Position numbers and translations under genes: made by a program. Positions 32,796-42,232 of a stretch of 44,511 nucleotides of DNA are shown here, piece after piece. Source of the DNA: JADJQU01 sp035490315. Its GTDB lineage: Bacteria; Planctomycetota; UBA1135; GCA-002686595. Position 1 is the stretch's first letter. Each line of letters starts with the position of its first letter. The DNA is taken from the NCBI GenBank assembly GCA_035490315.1, contig DATHET010000232.1:1-44511 (forward strand), given 5' to 3'. The notes under the pieces are model-generated. The model saw nothing but the letters and a program-made list of their open reading frames with translations, had not been told where the DNA came from and did no database searches.

Positions 32796-34466
32796 CTATT
32801 TCAGCTTCGTGCCGAGGATGAAGATCTGCCGGGTACCGACTTTCTGCTCGAGTCGTACCTCGAAGCTCGCACGCGTCGCTTCGCTCCACAGGTTCCAGTT
32901 CTTGCGCTCGACGAGCGCCAGGAATTGCGGCCCTTCGCGCCGCGCGATCTCGAGGAATTCGCGCTCCTGAGTGCCGACTGGATCGGGCAGCGTCTTGTTC
33001 CGGATCGGGCCTTGCACCACCGGCCGGCCCGAGTAGAAGCGATAGCCCTCGGGCATCACGCCGACCACGGGGATCACGCTCGGCTGCTCGGGACGCGCGG
33101 CGAGTCGAGCGGACAAGGAACGCGCCGACTTCAACGGGTTGACCATCGGGAAGATGATCAGCGCGGCGAGGGTTGCTGTCACCGCGAGTCCCGAGGCGAG
33201 GGCGACCGTCGCGCGCATCAAGTCGGCGCGCCACACGCCGCGCAAGGAGAGGGCCGCTGCGAGGGCGAGCGGGATTCCGACCGCGAAAGGTTGCCAGGTG
33301 AGACCGACGAATGCCGCGGGCAGGCGCGATTCGTAGAGCCTCGCGCAGCACACCACGATCGCGACGAGCATCAGCAGCATGGGGACGATCGAATTCCACG
33401 CGCGCGAAATGCTTTGATTGCGAATGGACTGCAGAATCCAGCGCGCCGCGAGCAGGGCCGCGGCCGGATAGGCGGGCAGCAGATACAGATCGCGCTTCTC
33501 CGGGCTGAGCGAGAAGGCGATCATCAAGGACCATAACCACAGCCCGCACTGCGCGATGCCCGGATCGAAGGCCTCGCGCCGCCAGCGAGCACGCAACGCG
33601 CGCCAGGCGAGCCACGATCCGCCGAGGATCGGCACGGTCCAAGGCAGCATCAGCAGGGGTTGGTAGAAAAAGTGGTACCAGAAGGGATTGACGTGGTCCG
33701 TGCCTTTGACCGCGCGCTCGAAGAACTGCCCGAGGAAAAGGTCATAGGCGAGCTCGGGCCGCCGCGCGATCACAGCGAGGGCCCAGCACAGACCTGGCGC
33801 GAGGGCCGCGAGCACTGCAAGAAGGCGAAACGCGCGAGTGGCACGCACGGGCTGGGCTCCCTGGACCCAGCGCCAACCGAGCAGCGGCAGCGCGATCAGC
33901 ACCAGGGCGATCGGGCCCTTGGCCAGCACACCGAGACCCGCGAGCAGTCCGGCCGCGAGCAGATTGCGCCCGCGCTGCTTGGGGTTCGCGCAAGGCTCGC
34001 TCGCGATCACCAGGGCGCCGAAGCACAGCGCCCCGAGCAGCGGATCGATCTGCATCCGCGCGCCGTGCCAGAGCACCATCGCGGTCGTCAGGTAGAGGAT
34101 CGGCGCGAGGCGCGCTTCTTCCTCGCCCCAGAAGCGCCGCGCTAGACGCGCGACGAGCCAGGCGCTGACCAGCGTCGACGCGAGCGAAGGCAGGCGCATC
34201 GCCAGCTCGCTCCAGTCCGTCAGCGAGCCCAGGGCTCCCGAGATCCAGAACAGGAGCGGCGGCTTGCTCCGGTAGATCGCGCCGCACAGGTGCATGACCA
34301 GGAATTCGCCCGAGGTGTAGATCTCGCGCGCCACCTGCGCATATCGCGGCTCGTCGGGCGCCCACCAATCGCGGGTCCACGCCGACGCGACGAGCGGGAC
34401 GAGCAGCAGCATCCAGAGATGACGGGGGGAACGGTGCGGGCCGGTCACGGGCGAGCAAGATGCCAT
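32796..34466 (-). CDS. ArnT/PMT-like (GT39 family) membrane glycosyltransferase
   Basis: 556 aa from ATG 34466 (the longer ATG start at 34499 overlaps the divergent promoter more). About 10-12 transmembrane helices; the first periplasmic loop has DWWAPDEPRYAQVAREI with the acidic pair that binds the lipid-linked sugar donor in ArnT and PMT enzymes, followed by HLCGAIYRSKPPLLFW, a strong match to the ArnT group. The C-terminus has VMPEGYRFYSGRPVV and ends in a soluble segment. It transfers a sugar from a polyprenyl-phosphate donor to lipid or protein outside the membrane. It precedes the PKS gene by 69 bases on the same strand. Confidence 0.85.
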   Translation of the reverse strand: MASCSPVTGPHRSPRHLWMLLLVPLVASAWTRDWWAPDEPRYAQVAREIYTSGEFLVMHLCGAIYRSKPPLLFWISGALGSLTDWSELAMRLPSLASTLVSAWLVARLARRFWGEEEARLAPILYLTTAMVLWHGARMQIDPLLGALCFGALVIASEPCANPKQRGRNLLAAGLLAGLGVLAKGPIALVLIALPLLGWRWVQGAQPVRATRAFRLLAVLAALAPGLCWALAVIARRPELAYDLFLGQFFERAVKGTDHVNPFWYHFFYQPLLMLPWTVPILGGSWLAWRALRARWRREAFDPGIAQCGLWLWSLMIAFSLSPEKRDLYLLPAYPAAALLAARWILQSIRNQSISRAWNSIVPMLLMLVAIVVCCARLYESRLPAAFVGLTWQPFAVGIPLALAAALSLRGVWRADLMRATVALASGLAVTATLAALIIFPMVNPLKSARSLSARLAARPEQPSVIPVVGVMPEGYRFYSGRPVVQGPIRNKTLPDPVGTQEREFLEIARREGPQFLALVERKNWNLWSEATRASFEVRLEQKVGTRQIFILGTKLK

Positions 34467-34539
34467 GCCGCGGAGTCGAATTGCATGGTCCGCGCGCATG
34501 GATTCGCCAGGCGAGGCGTGGTGCGACTACGATTGCGTC

Positions 34540-36099
34540 GTGAAAAACATCATCTCGCGGCGAAGTTTCGCAAGGCTCGGCCTGTGGCTGGGCCTGATGC
34601 TGCTCGCCGGCGCGCAGACGCCGCCGCAGCAGCAGCCGATCCACCTCGTGATCCTGCACACCAACGACATCCACGGTCAGGTGCTGTCGCGTCAGGCGAC
34701 TTGGTTGTCCCAGGATTCGCCGCCCGAAATCGGGGGACTCCCGCGCCTCGCGGAAAAGATCGCGCAACTGCGCGCAGCCGAGCCGCAGGCGATCCTTGTC
34801 GATGCCGGCGACTGGTATCAAGGCACGCCGGAGGGATCGCAGGAGCACGGTCTTCCCTTCCTGCAGGCCATGGCGCAGCTTTCCTACGACGCGATGTGCC
34901 TGGGCAACCACGACTTCGATCACGGCGTGGCCAACGCGCAGCGGCTGGTGCGCGAGGCTTCACTGCCCGCGATCCTCGCCAATGTGCGGCTGCACGCGAG
35001 CGGCGAGCGGCCGGCGTGGGCGAGGCCATGGATCGTGATCGAGCGCAGCGGAGTGCGCATCGCGCTGGTCGGCCTGTTGACCACTTCGACGCCCGAGATC
35101 ACGAGTCCGGAGCTGCGGGCCTACGACTTCGCCACCGCGAGTGAGGAGCTCGAGCGCGCGCGCCGCGAAATCGGCGCGAAGGCCGATCTGATCATTCCTG
35201 TCGGCCACATCGCGGTGGAGGAGGCGCGCGAGCTGGCTCGACACGAGCCGCAGCTCGCATTGATCGTCTCGGGCCATTCGCACACTTACTTGAAGCAGGG
35301 CGAGCGCGAGGGAAACACGCTGATCGTCCAGGCCGGCTCGAAATCGAGCGCTCTCGGCCGCGTCGACCTGTGGCTCGACCCGCAGACATTCGCGCCGCTG
35401 CGCAGCGAGGCGCAGTTGATCGACCTGCTCGACGATCCCAAGGCCGCCCCTGTCGCGGACGCGAGCGTCGTCTCGATCCGCAAGGCCTGCGAGGCACTCG
35501 CGGCGCGCGCTTCGGCGTCGCTGGCGGTCGCGGTGGGGGAGCTGACCACGCCGCTTTCGCGCGACGCCATCGACGGATGCTCGCCGCCAGGCTCGTGGAT
35601 CGCGGACGCCTTCCGGGCGCGGATGCACAGCGACGTCGGCGTGCACAACCGCGGCGGGACGCGCTGCGATCTCGCGGCCGGGCCCGTGACGCGCCGTCAA
35701 CTCTTCGAGCTCCTGCCTTTCGACAACAACGTGGTCGAAGTCGAGCTCGGCGGCGAGGAGCTCCAGAAACTCGTCGCGCGCTCGATCGAGAACAAGAGAC
35801 ACATCGGCCTCGATTTTTCCGGCCTGACCCTGTTCGTGCGCCGCCAGGCCGACGGGACGTTGCGCGTTTCGCGCATCGAGGTTGGCGGCAAGGCGCTCGA
35901 TCCCAAGGCCGCGTACCGCGTCGCGACCAACTCTTTTCTCGCGGGCGGCGGCGACGGCGCGGTCGAATTCCAGGCCGGCAAGGCTAGGCGCGAGGACCCG
36001 GCGATGCTGCGCGAAGTGATGGAGGAGGTCTTCGCTCGCGAGAAGCGCGTGGCCATGCCCAGCGACGCGAAGCAGCGCTTCGTGGAGGAATTGCCGTGA
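34540..36099 (+). CDS. 5'-nucleotidase / 2',3'-cyclic phosphodiesterase-like metallophosphoesterase
   Basis: 519 aa from the GTG at 34540, which starts a plausible export signal (basic KNIISRRSFARLGLWLGLM, then LLAGAQ); an ATG at 34465 reaches into the divergent promoter. The catalytic domain shows LHTNDIHGQ, DAGDWYQGTPEG, LGNHDFDHG and SGHSHTYLK, the metal-binding motifs in order. The C-terminal 5'-nucleotidase domain follows (GVHNRGGTRCDL, FELLPFDNNVVEVELGG, NSFLAGGGDG). It probably releases phosphate and nucleosides from nucleotides in the periplasm. It overlaps the next gene by GTGA. Confidence 0.93.
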   Translation: MKNIISRRSFARLGLWLGLMLLAGAQTPPQQQPIHLVILHTNDIHGQVLSRQATWLSQDSPPEIGGLPRLAEKIAQLRAAEPQAILVDAGDWYQGTPEGSQEHGLPFLQAMAQLSYDAMCLGNHDFDHGVANAQRLVREASLPAILANVRLHASGERPAWARPWIVIERSGVRIALVGLLTTSTPEITSPELRAYDFATASEELERARREIGAKADLIIPVGHIAVEEARELARHEPQLALIVSGHSHTYLKQGEREGNTLIVQAGSKSSALGRVDLWLDPQTFAPLRSEAQLIDLLDDPKAAPVADASVVSIRKACEALAARASASLAVAVGELTTPLSRDAIDGCSPPGSWIADAFRARMHSDVGVHNRGGTRCDLAAGPVTRRQLFELLPFDNNVVEVELGGEELQKLVARSIENKRHIGLDFSGLTLFVRRQADGTLRVSRIEVGGKALDPKAAYRVATNSFLAGGGDGAVEFQAGKARREDPAMLREVMEEVFAREKRVAMPSDAKQRFVEELP

Positions 36100-37595
36100 G
36101 CTTCGCGCCGCGCATCGTGCGAATCCTCGTCGCAGTCCTGGCTTTGACCACGCCGGCTTTCGCTTCCTTCCAAGGCCTGGCGGAGCTCGAGAAGCGCCTC
36201 GCCGATTCCGACGAGAAGACCCGCCGCGCCGCGGTCGAGGAATTGTCGCGACAGAATGGCGTCGCGGCGATCCAGCTCGTGCTCGCGAGTCTGCGCGATC
36301 CTTCGCCGATGGTCGCCGACGAAGCTCAGATCTCGCTGGCCTCGGCCGACGAGCCCGCGGAGTTCGAGCTCCTGTTCGCGAAGGACGGCCTGGGATCGAA
36401 GGACGACATGGTGCGGCTGCGCTGCGCCGAAGCCCTGGGTCGCATCGACGCCAAGCTTCCGTCGCTGCGCCTGTCGAAATGCCTGGGCGACAAGAACCCA
36501 CAGGTGCGCCGCGCGATGGCCTGGTCGATCGAGCGCCTGGCCGGCCACCTGGGGATCGTCGAGAGCCCCTCGCCTCTGCTGCGCAAGGAGCTCCAGAGCA
36601 TGGCCGACCGCGACAACGCGAGCGAGGTGCGCGCGGCCAGCGTGATGGCCCTCGCAGCCCTTCCTCCCGGCCTCGGCGTGACCGAGATCACGGCCTTCGC
36701 CGCGGACAAGCAATTCGAAGTGCGCAGCGCGGCCCTGCTCGCGGCATCGAATCTCGACAACCCGTCGAAGCTCCTGCTCGCCCGCCAAGGCCTGAAGGAC
36801 CAGCACCCCAGCGTGCGCCTGCAAGCCCACGCTCTGCTCGCGAGGGTGGCAAACCGCGAGGCAGCAGTGCTGCTCGCCGACGCGCTCGAAACCGAAAAGG
36901 CGGCGCGGCCGGCGTGGTCGCTGGTCAAGGTGCTCAGGCAACTCTCCGGCGCCAAGGCCGGTCGCGAGGCGCGCTACTGGCAGCAATGGGCGAAGGAGCT
37001 CGCCGAGGACTGGAAGCCGGGCGAAGTGGAAGCGAGATCCCCGGATCCCGATCAGAAGACGGCGACTTTCGTGGGCTTGCCCATACTGTCGGAGCGGATC
37101 ACCTTCCTGATCGACATGTCGGGATCGATGTGGGAAGAGCGCGACGACAAGACGCGCAAGGCGGGGGCGGACAAAGAGCTCGAGCGCGCGCTGAGCGGCC
37201 TGCCCGCGAGCTGTGAATTCAACGTGATCGTGTTCAGCCTGACGCCGGTGGCCTGGGAAAAGGAGCTGCAGCCCGCGACGCCCAAGAACGTCGCGGACGC
37301 CCTCGCCTTCTTCGTCAAGCGCAAGGACCAGGGCAAGGGCAACTACTGGGATGCGATGCAGTTCGCGCTCGAGGATCCCAAGGTCGACACGCTGATCCTG
37401 CTCGGAGATGGCGCGCCGACGGGCGGCACGCGCTGGAACGTCGAGCTGATGCGCACGCTGTACGGGGAGCAGAATCGCTTTCGTCTGGCGGTCCTGGACG
37501 CCGTGCTGGTCGATTGCTCGAAGACCTTGACGCGCACCTGGAATGCCTGGTGCGAGTCGACCGGCGGGCGCACGCTCGCGACGGATCTGCGCTGA
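36096..37595 (+). CDS. Secreted HEAT-repeat plus VWA domain protein
   Basis: 499 aa, GTG start in a four-base overlap with the nucleotidase gene. It has a signal peptide (ILVAVLALTTPAFAS). Residues 25-290 are HEAT-like helical repeats (EKTRRAAVEELSRQNGVAA, NPQVRRAMAWSIERL, FEVRSAALLAASNL). The von Willebrand A domain starts at about residue 332, with the metal site DMSGSM (Asp340) and later GDGAPTGG. It suits a protein-protein interaction role outside the cytoplasm. No enzyme motif. Confidence 0.87.
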   Translation: MSFAPRIVRILVAVLALTTPAFASFQGLAELEKRLADSDEKTRRAAVEELSRQNGVAAIQLVLASLRDPSPMVADEAQISLASADEPAEFELLFAKDGLGSKDDMVRLRCAEALGRIDAKLPSLRLSKCLGDKNPQVRRAMAWSIERLAGHLGIVESPSPLLRKELQSMADRDNASEVRAASVMALAALPPGLGVTEITAFAADKQFEVRSAALLAASNLDNPSKLLLARQGLKDQHPSVRLQAHALLARVANREAAVLLADALETEKAARPAWSLVKVLRQLSGAKAGREARYWQQWAKELAEDWKPGEVEARSPDPDQKTATFVGLPILSERITFLIDMSGSMWEERDDKTRKAGADKELERALSGLPASCEFNVIVFSLTPVAWEKELQPATPKNVADALAFFVKRKDQGKGNYWDAMQFALEDPKVDTLILLGDGAPTGGTRWNVELMRTLYGEQNRFRLAVLDAVLVDCSKTLTRTWNAWCESTGGRTLATDLR

Positions 37596-37675
37596 GCTCA
37601 GGGCAGCGGCGCGAAGTCCGCGGGCTTGCCCCGGCCTCCAGCGTGGGATAAGCTGAAAAAAGGCCTTCTACACGC

Positions 37676-39193
37676 ATGATTGCGACCAAGACGCGAACCG
37701 GGCTCGATCAGGGGCTCTCCGTCATCTTCGTCGAGGTGAACGAGGCTGAGCGCCACTTCCTCGATCAAGGGATCGCGGCGGGCCGCCTGCCGAATCTCGC
37801 GCGCATGACCGCCGGCGGCGTCATGCTGCGCACGCGCGTGCGCGGCTTCGATCCGTCGCAGGACAAGGCCTGGCGCTTGATCTCGCCCTGGATCATCTGG
37901 CCCTCGATCTATTCCGGCCTCGAGCCGCACGAGCACGGCATCATCGGCTTCGGCCAGGACACCAGCTCGATCCGCGGCCGCTGCGTCTGGGACGTGCTGG
38001 ACGCGAACCAGGTCTCCGTCGGCGTGTTCGGCAGCTTGATGAGCTATCCGCCGCGCAACGGCGGCAACACGCGCTATTACGTCCCAGAAGGCTTGGCGGA
38101 CGACGCCGATTGCATCCCGCCGGAGGCGCGGGCGGTGCAGGAGTTCTCGATCTTCAGCGCGCGCAATTACTCCGAGAGCTTCTCGCTCAAGGCGCTCGAA
38201 GCCGTCGGCCTCTTGTTCAAGAGCATGAAGTCCGGCGTGCGCTCGAACACCGTTCTCAAGACACTGGCCCAGGTGCCGAAGGAAGTGATCTTCGGCTCGG
38301 CGCGGGTGCCCGAGCGCGCGATGCTCGCGAGCTACATCGCCTACGACGCCTTCCACGCGCTGTACACGCGCTACCGGCCCGCCTTCGCGACGCTGCACAT
38401 GAACCACGTCGCTTACATGCAGCACCGCTACTGGCGTGCGGCCGAGCCGGAGCTGTACCGCGACGAGCTCAGCGCGACCGACCAGCGCTTCTTCGGGAAC
38501 GTCGCCGAGCGCAAGCGCTACGAGGACCGTTTCTCGCATTGGATCGAGCGCAGCTTCGCCTACACCGACGAATTGCTCGGCCGCCTCCTGGAAATGGTCG
38601 ACGATCGCACGATCGTGCTGGTCGGCACGGGCCTGGGCCAGCGGCCCTTCGATCCGGTCGGCGAGATCCACAACCCGGTGGTGCGCCTGGTCAAGGAGCG
38701 CGAGCTCTTCGACGCCGTCGGTCTCACGGAATACACCGTGCTGCACCAGATGAATCCCGACGTGACGGTGAATTTTCCGAGCGAGGAGCTCGCGCAGCGC
38801 GGCGAGCAGGCCCTCGCGGGTTTGTACGTGCAGGCGGACGAATCCCTGTTCCACGTCGCGCGCCGCGGACCGCAGGTGTTCGTCGAGCTCAACATGCCGC
38901 GGCGTCAAGGCAGCGCGCCGATGCCGCCGATCCGGCACAAGGCGATCGCCGGCTTCGAAGCGCCCTTCTCGAAGCACATCCACGAGCATCCGACCGCGGA
39001 CCAGTCGACAGCCCACCACAAGGACACGGGTTGGCTGCTAGCCTACGCCAAGGGCTTGAAGCTCAGCTCGAGCGAAACCTCGATGTCCGTGACCGAGATC
39101 GCGCCGACGATCCTCTCCTGGTTCGACGTGCCGATCCCCGCCTGGATGGACGGCGCGCGCTCGCCGTTGATCCGGATCGAAGCGGGATCATGA
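37676..39193 (+). CDS. Alkaline phosphatase/phosphodiesterase-fold protein with degenerate active site
   Basis: 505 aa, ATG 37676. The layout follows type I phosphodiesterase/nucleotide pyrophosphatase-like proteins: LSVIFVEVNEAERHFLDQGI, LPNLARMTAGGVMLRTRV, SPWIIWPSIYSGLEPHEHGI, then a long middle, IVLVGTGLGQRPFD and VTEIAPTILSWFDVPIPAWMDG near the end. The metal-binding and nucleophile residues of the active family are mostly replaced: EVNE where a DG- or DA-type metal motif is expected, WPS for the WTS-type nucleophile site, and VGTGLGQ for SDHG. It is probably non-catalytic or works by altered chemistry. It leads a glycan-synthesis block, overlapping the GT2 gene by ATGA. Confidence 0.72.
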   Translation: MIATKTRTGLDQGLSVIFVEVNEAERHFLDQGIAAGRLPNLARMTAGGVMLRTRVRGFDPSQDKAWRLISPWIIWPSIYSGLEPHEHGIIGFGQDTSSIRGRCVWDVLDANQVSVGVFGSLMSYPPRNGGNTRYYVPEGLADDADCIPPEARAVQEFSIFSARNYSESFSLKALEAVGLLFKSMKSGVRSNTVLKTLAQVPKEVIFGSARVPERAMLASYIAYDAFHALYTRYRPAFATLHMNHVAYMQHRYWRAAEPELYRDELSATDQRFFGNVAERKRYEDRFSHWIERSFAYTDELLGRLLEMVDDRTIVLVGTGLGQRPFDPVGEIHNPVVRLVKERELFDAVGLTEYTVLHQMNPDVTVNFPSEELAQRGEQALAGLYVQADESLFHVARRGPQVFVELNMPRRQGSAPMPPIRHKAIAGFEAPFSKHIHEHPTADQSTAHHKDTGWLLAYAKGLKLSSSETSMSVTEIAPTILSWFDVPIPAWMDGARSPLIRIEAGS

Positions 39194-40215
39194 ATCTACC
39201 GGCTCAAACCACCGCGCGGCCGCTCGAGGCGCCTGCGCTCGCGGCCAAGGCATTCGAAGGCCTCGCGATCGGCGTGGTGATCCCCGCCTACGACGTGGAG
39301 GGGCAGATCGAGCGCGTGATCTCGGGAATCCCCGGGTACGTCACCACGATCATCGTGGTCGAGGACGCTTCGCGCGACGGCACGCGCGCGCGCTTGCGGG
39401 CTCTGCGCGATCCGCGCTTGATCGTGGTCGAGCACGCGCAGAACCGCGGAGTGGGCGGCGCGATGGCGACCGGTTTCACGCGCGCTCTCGAGGAGCAGCT
39501 CGACATCGTGGTCAAGATGGACGGCGACGATCAGATGGATCCCGCGCACATCCCCGATCTGCTGCGCCCGCTGGTTGCCGGCGAGGCCGACATGGCCAAG
39601 GGCAATCGCTACGCGGACCTGGTCGCCCTGCGCGCGATGCCGGTGCTGCGCATCCTGGGCAACGCCGGGCTGACGTTCCTGGTCAAGATGGCTTCGGGAC
39701 ATTGGAAGCTCTTCGACCCCGCAAATGGTTTCTTCGCGATCCGCACCGACCTCTTGCGGCGCATGGATCTTCAGAAACTGCCCGAGCGCTATTTCTTCGA
39801 GAGCGGGCTCTTGATCAAGCTCGGAATCCTGCGCGCGGTGGTGCTCGACGTCGCCATTCCGGCCAGGTACGCCGACGAGCGCTCTTCCCTGTCGATCACG
39901 CGCACGCTGATCGGATTTCCGCCGCGGCTGGTCGCCGGCCTCCTGCAGCGCCTTTTCTGGCGCTACCTCGTCTACGACTTCACCGCCCTGTCGCTGTTCC
40001 TGATGCTGGGCATCCCCGCGCTGCTCGGCGGCATGATTTACGGCGTGACCCTGTGGTGGCAGCTGCAACAAAGCGACGAATATGCCCATCCGGGACAAGT
40101 CATGCTGGCCGCGATGCCGATCATCCTGGGCGCGCAGCTGGTGATCCAGGCCATCGCGCTCGACATCGCCAACACGCCGAGCACGCCGATTTCCCCGCCC
40201 TTGAAGCACCGCTAG
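39190..40215 (+). CDS. Family 2 glycosyltransferase with C-terminal membrane helices
   Basis: 341 aa, ATG in the ATGA overlap with the preceding gene. GT-A fold: IGVVIPAYDVEGQIERVI, VVEDASRDGTRA, then the metal/nucleotide motif KMDGDDQMDP, KGNRY, and FDPANGFFAIRTDLL of the polyprenyl-phosphate sugar transferase type. Two transmembrane helices at the C-terminus (LSLFLMLGIPALLGGMIYGV, MLAAMPIILGAQLVIQAI) anchor it in the inner membrane. It probably builds a polyprenyl-phosphate-linked sugar for the cell-surface glycan made by this operon. Only 14 bases separate it from the amidotransferase gene. Confidence 0.92.
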   Translation: MNLPAQTTARPLEAPALAAKAFEGLAIGVVIPAYDVEGQIERVISGIPGYVTTIIVVEDASRDGTRARLRALRDPRLIVVEHAQNRGVGGAMATGFTRALEEQLDIVVKMDGDDQMDPAHIPDLLRPLVAGEADMAKGNRYADLVALRAMPVLRILGNAGLTFLVKMASGHWKLFDPANGFFAIRTDLLRRMDLQKLPERYFFESGLLIKLGILRAVVLDVAIPARYADERSSLSITRTLIGFPPRLVAGLLQRLFWRYLVYDFTALSLFLMLGIPALLGGMIYGVTLWWQLQQSDEYAHPGQVMLAAMPIILGAQLVIQAIALDIANTPSTPISPPLKHR

Positions 40216-40229
40216 TCTCCCCCAACTTC

Positions 40230-42203
40230 ATGTGCGGCATTTTCGGAATCGTGTGCAGTCAGGAGAGCGGCGTCAGCGCCGAGCAGGCCGGCCGTCTCGT
40301 GCGCGGGCTGCTCGAGGCTTCGAAGACTCGCGGGCGCGAAGCCGCGGGCCTCGCGGTGCACAACGTCGAATCGATCGAGGTGCTCAAGCAGGCCGGATCG
40401 GTCGAGGATCTGCTCGCGAATCCGCGCTTCACTTCCCTGCTCGAGCGCAGCCTCGGCGCTTTCGAGGCGCGCAGCAAGAACGGCCGCGGGCAATCGCTCG
40501 CGATCACCGGCCACTCGCGGCTGGTGACCAACGGTTTCCAGTCGAACGACGACAACAACCAGCCGGTGATCAGCCTGGGATCGGTCGGGATCCACAACGG
40601 GATCATCGTCAATGACCGCGCGATCGCGGCGGCGCGTCCGGGGATCAAGCTGCGCTCGGAAGTCGACTCCGAGCTGCTGGTCGGCTTGCTGCGCAGCGAA
40701 TTCGACGCCTGCGGCGATCTGATCGAGGCGACACGCCGCACCTTCGAGACCATCGAGGGCTCGGCGTCCCTGTCGATGCTGTTCGACGTCACGCCCTGCC
40801 TGCTGCTCGCGACGAACACGGGCTCGCTGTTCATCCTGCGCAACGAGAAGAGCTCCTTCCTGGCCTTCGCGTCCGAGCGCTTCATCCTGCGGCGTCTTGT
40901 GGAAAGCGAGGGGCTCGAGCAGCGCTTCGGGAAGCTCACGCTCGAGCAGATCCGCGCCGGCCACGCCCTCGCCGTGCACCTCGATCCGACCGCGGGCACG
41001 CCGGCGATCGTCCATTTCGATCTCGCGCGCGGCGACGGAGCGAAGCTGAACGGCGCCTTTCGCCCGCAGACCGGCCCTGGCCAGTCTCACGCGAAGGTCG
41101 TCGACTTGACGCGTCGCGCGTCCAGCCTGCGCCGCTGCGTGCGCTGCATCCTGCCCGAGACCTACCCGTTCATGGACTTCGACGCGGCGGGCGTGTGCCG
41201 CTACTGCCGCAACTGGCGCAAGATCTCGTTCAAGGGTCCGGAAGCCCTGCGCGCCGCGGTCGAGCCCTATCGCTCCAGCGACGGCTCGCCCGACGTGATC
41301 GTCGCCTTCTCCGGCGGCCGCGACAGCTCCTACGGCCTGCACTACGCGAAGAAAGTGCTCGGCATGAACCCGGTCGCCTTCACCTACGACTGGGGCATGG
41401 TCACCGACCTCGCGCGGCGCAACCAGGCGCGGCTGTGCGGCAAGCTCGGCGTCGAGCACATCCTGCGCTCCGCGGACATCGCGACGAAACGCCGCTACGT
41501 GCGCAAGAACGTCGAGGCCTGGCTCAAGCAGCCGGAGCTCGGGATGGTCACGCTGTTCACCGCGGGCGACAAGGAGTTCTATTCCCACGCGCGCGAGCTG
41601 CGCAAGGAAACCGGCATAAAACTGGTGATCTTCTCGACCGGCAACATGATCGAGGACACGCCTTATAAGACCGGCCTGTGCGGCATCCGCGAGGACGATC
41701 ACGGCATGACGTTGACGGGGTTGTCGCGCCGCAACGAGATGGCGCTGCTGTGGTACTACTTCAAGAACTACTTGAAGAACCCGGCGTACTGGAACGAGTC
41801 GCTCTTCGACACGCTCAACGCCTACTACCAGACCTTCATGGTCAAGGACGATTTCCTCTACCTGTTCCATTACCTGGAATGGCGGGAGGAAGTGATCGTC
41901 GGCACGATCCGGCGCGAGTACGACTGGGAGATCGCGACCGACACGACGACGACCTGGCGCATCGGCGACGGGACCGCGCCCTTCTACAACTACATCTACC
42001 AGACGATCGCGGGCTTCACGGAAGACGAGGTCATGCTGTCGAACATGATCCGCGCGGAGCACATGACGCGCGAGCAGGCCCTCGTGCGCGCCGCCGAGTA
42101 CGCCAAGCCGCGCATGCCGTCGATCCGCGAATACGCCCAGCTCGCGGGATTCAATTGCGAAGAGGCGCTGAACATCATCAACGCCGCGCCGAAGTTGTAT
42201 TGA
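40230..42203 (+). CDS. Fused class II glutamine amidotransferase / WbpG-like N-acetyl sugar amidotransferase
   Basis: 657 aa, ATG 40230. It starts with MCGIFGIV, so Cys2 becomes the N-terminal nucleophile of a class II (Ntn) glutaminase, with GHSRLVTNG and HNGIIVND as further family motifs (to about residue 290). The second half begins with two CxxC pairs (CVRCIL and CRYC) and a PP-loop ATPase motif (AFSGGRDSSYG), followed by TYDWGMVTDLARRNQAR and FSTGNMIEDTPYKTG, as in WbpG/PseA/LegG-type N-acetyl sugar amidotransferases that make amidino sugars. In the known pathway ammonia comes from separate HisH/HisF-like proteins; here a class II glutaminase is fused to the ATPase and presumably channels the ammonia. 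The operon is for a surface glycan, so an amidino-modified nonulosonic or hexuronic sugar is a likely product. Confidence 0.88.
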   Translation: MCGIFGIVCSQESGVSAEQAGRLVRGLLEASKTRGREAAGLAVHNVESIEVLKQAGSVEDLLANPRFTSLLERSLGAFEARSKNGRGQSLAITGHSRLVTNGFQSNDDNNQPVISLGSVGIHNGIIVNDRAIAAARPGIKLRSEVDSELLVGLLRSEFDACGDLIEATRRTFETIEGSASLSMLFDVTPCLLLATNTGSLFILRNEKSSFLAFASERFILRRLVESEGLEQRFGKLTLEQIRAGHALAVHLDPTAGTPAIVHFDLARGDGAKLNGAFRPQTGPGQSHAKVVDLTRRASSLRRCVRCILPETYPFMDFDAAGVCRYCRNWRKISFKGPEALRAAVEPYRSSDGSPDVIVAFSGGRDSSYGLHYAKKVLGMNPVAFTYDWGMVTDLARRNQARLCGKLGVEHILRSADIATKRRYVRKNVEAWLKQPELGMVTLFTAGDKEFYSHARELRKETGIKLVIFSTGNMIEDTPYKTGLCGIREDDHGMTLTGLSRRNEMALLWYYFKNYLKNPAYWNESLFDTLNAYYQTFMVKDDFLYLFHYLEWREEVIVGTIRREYDWEIATDTTTTWRIGDGTAPFYNYIYQTIAGFTEDEVMLSNMIRAEHMTREQALVRAAEYAKPRMPSIREYAQLAGFNCEEALNIINAAPKLY

Positions 42204-42232
42204 GTCCGCTCGAAGCGTGAACTCTTGTCCCG

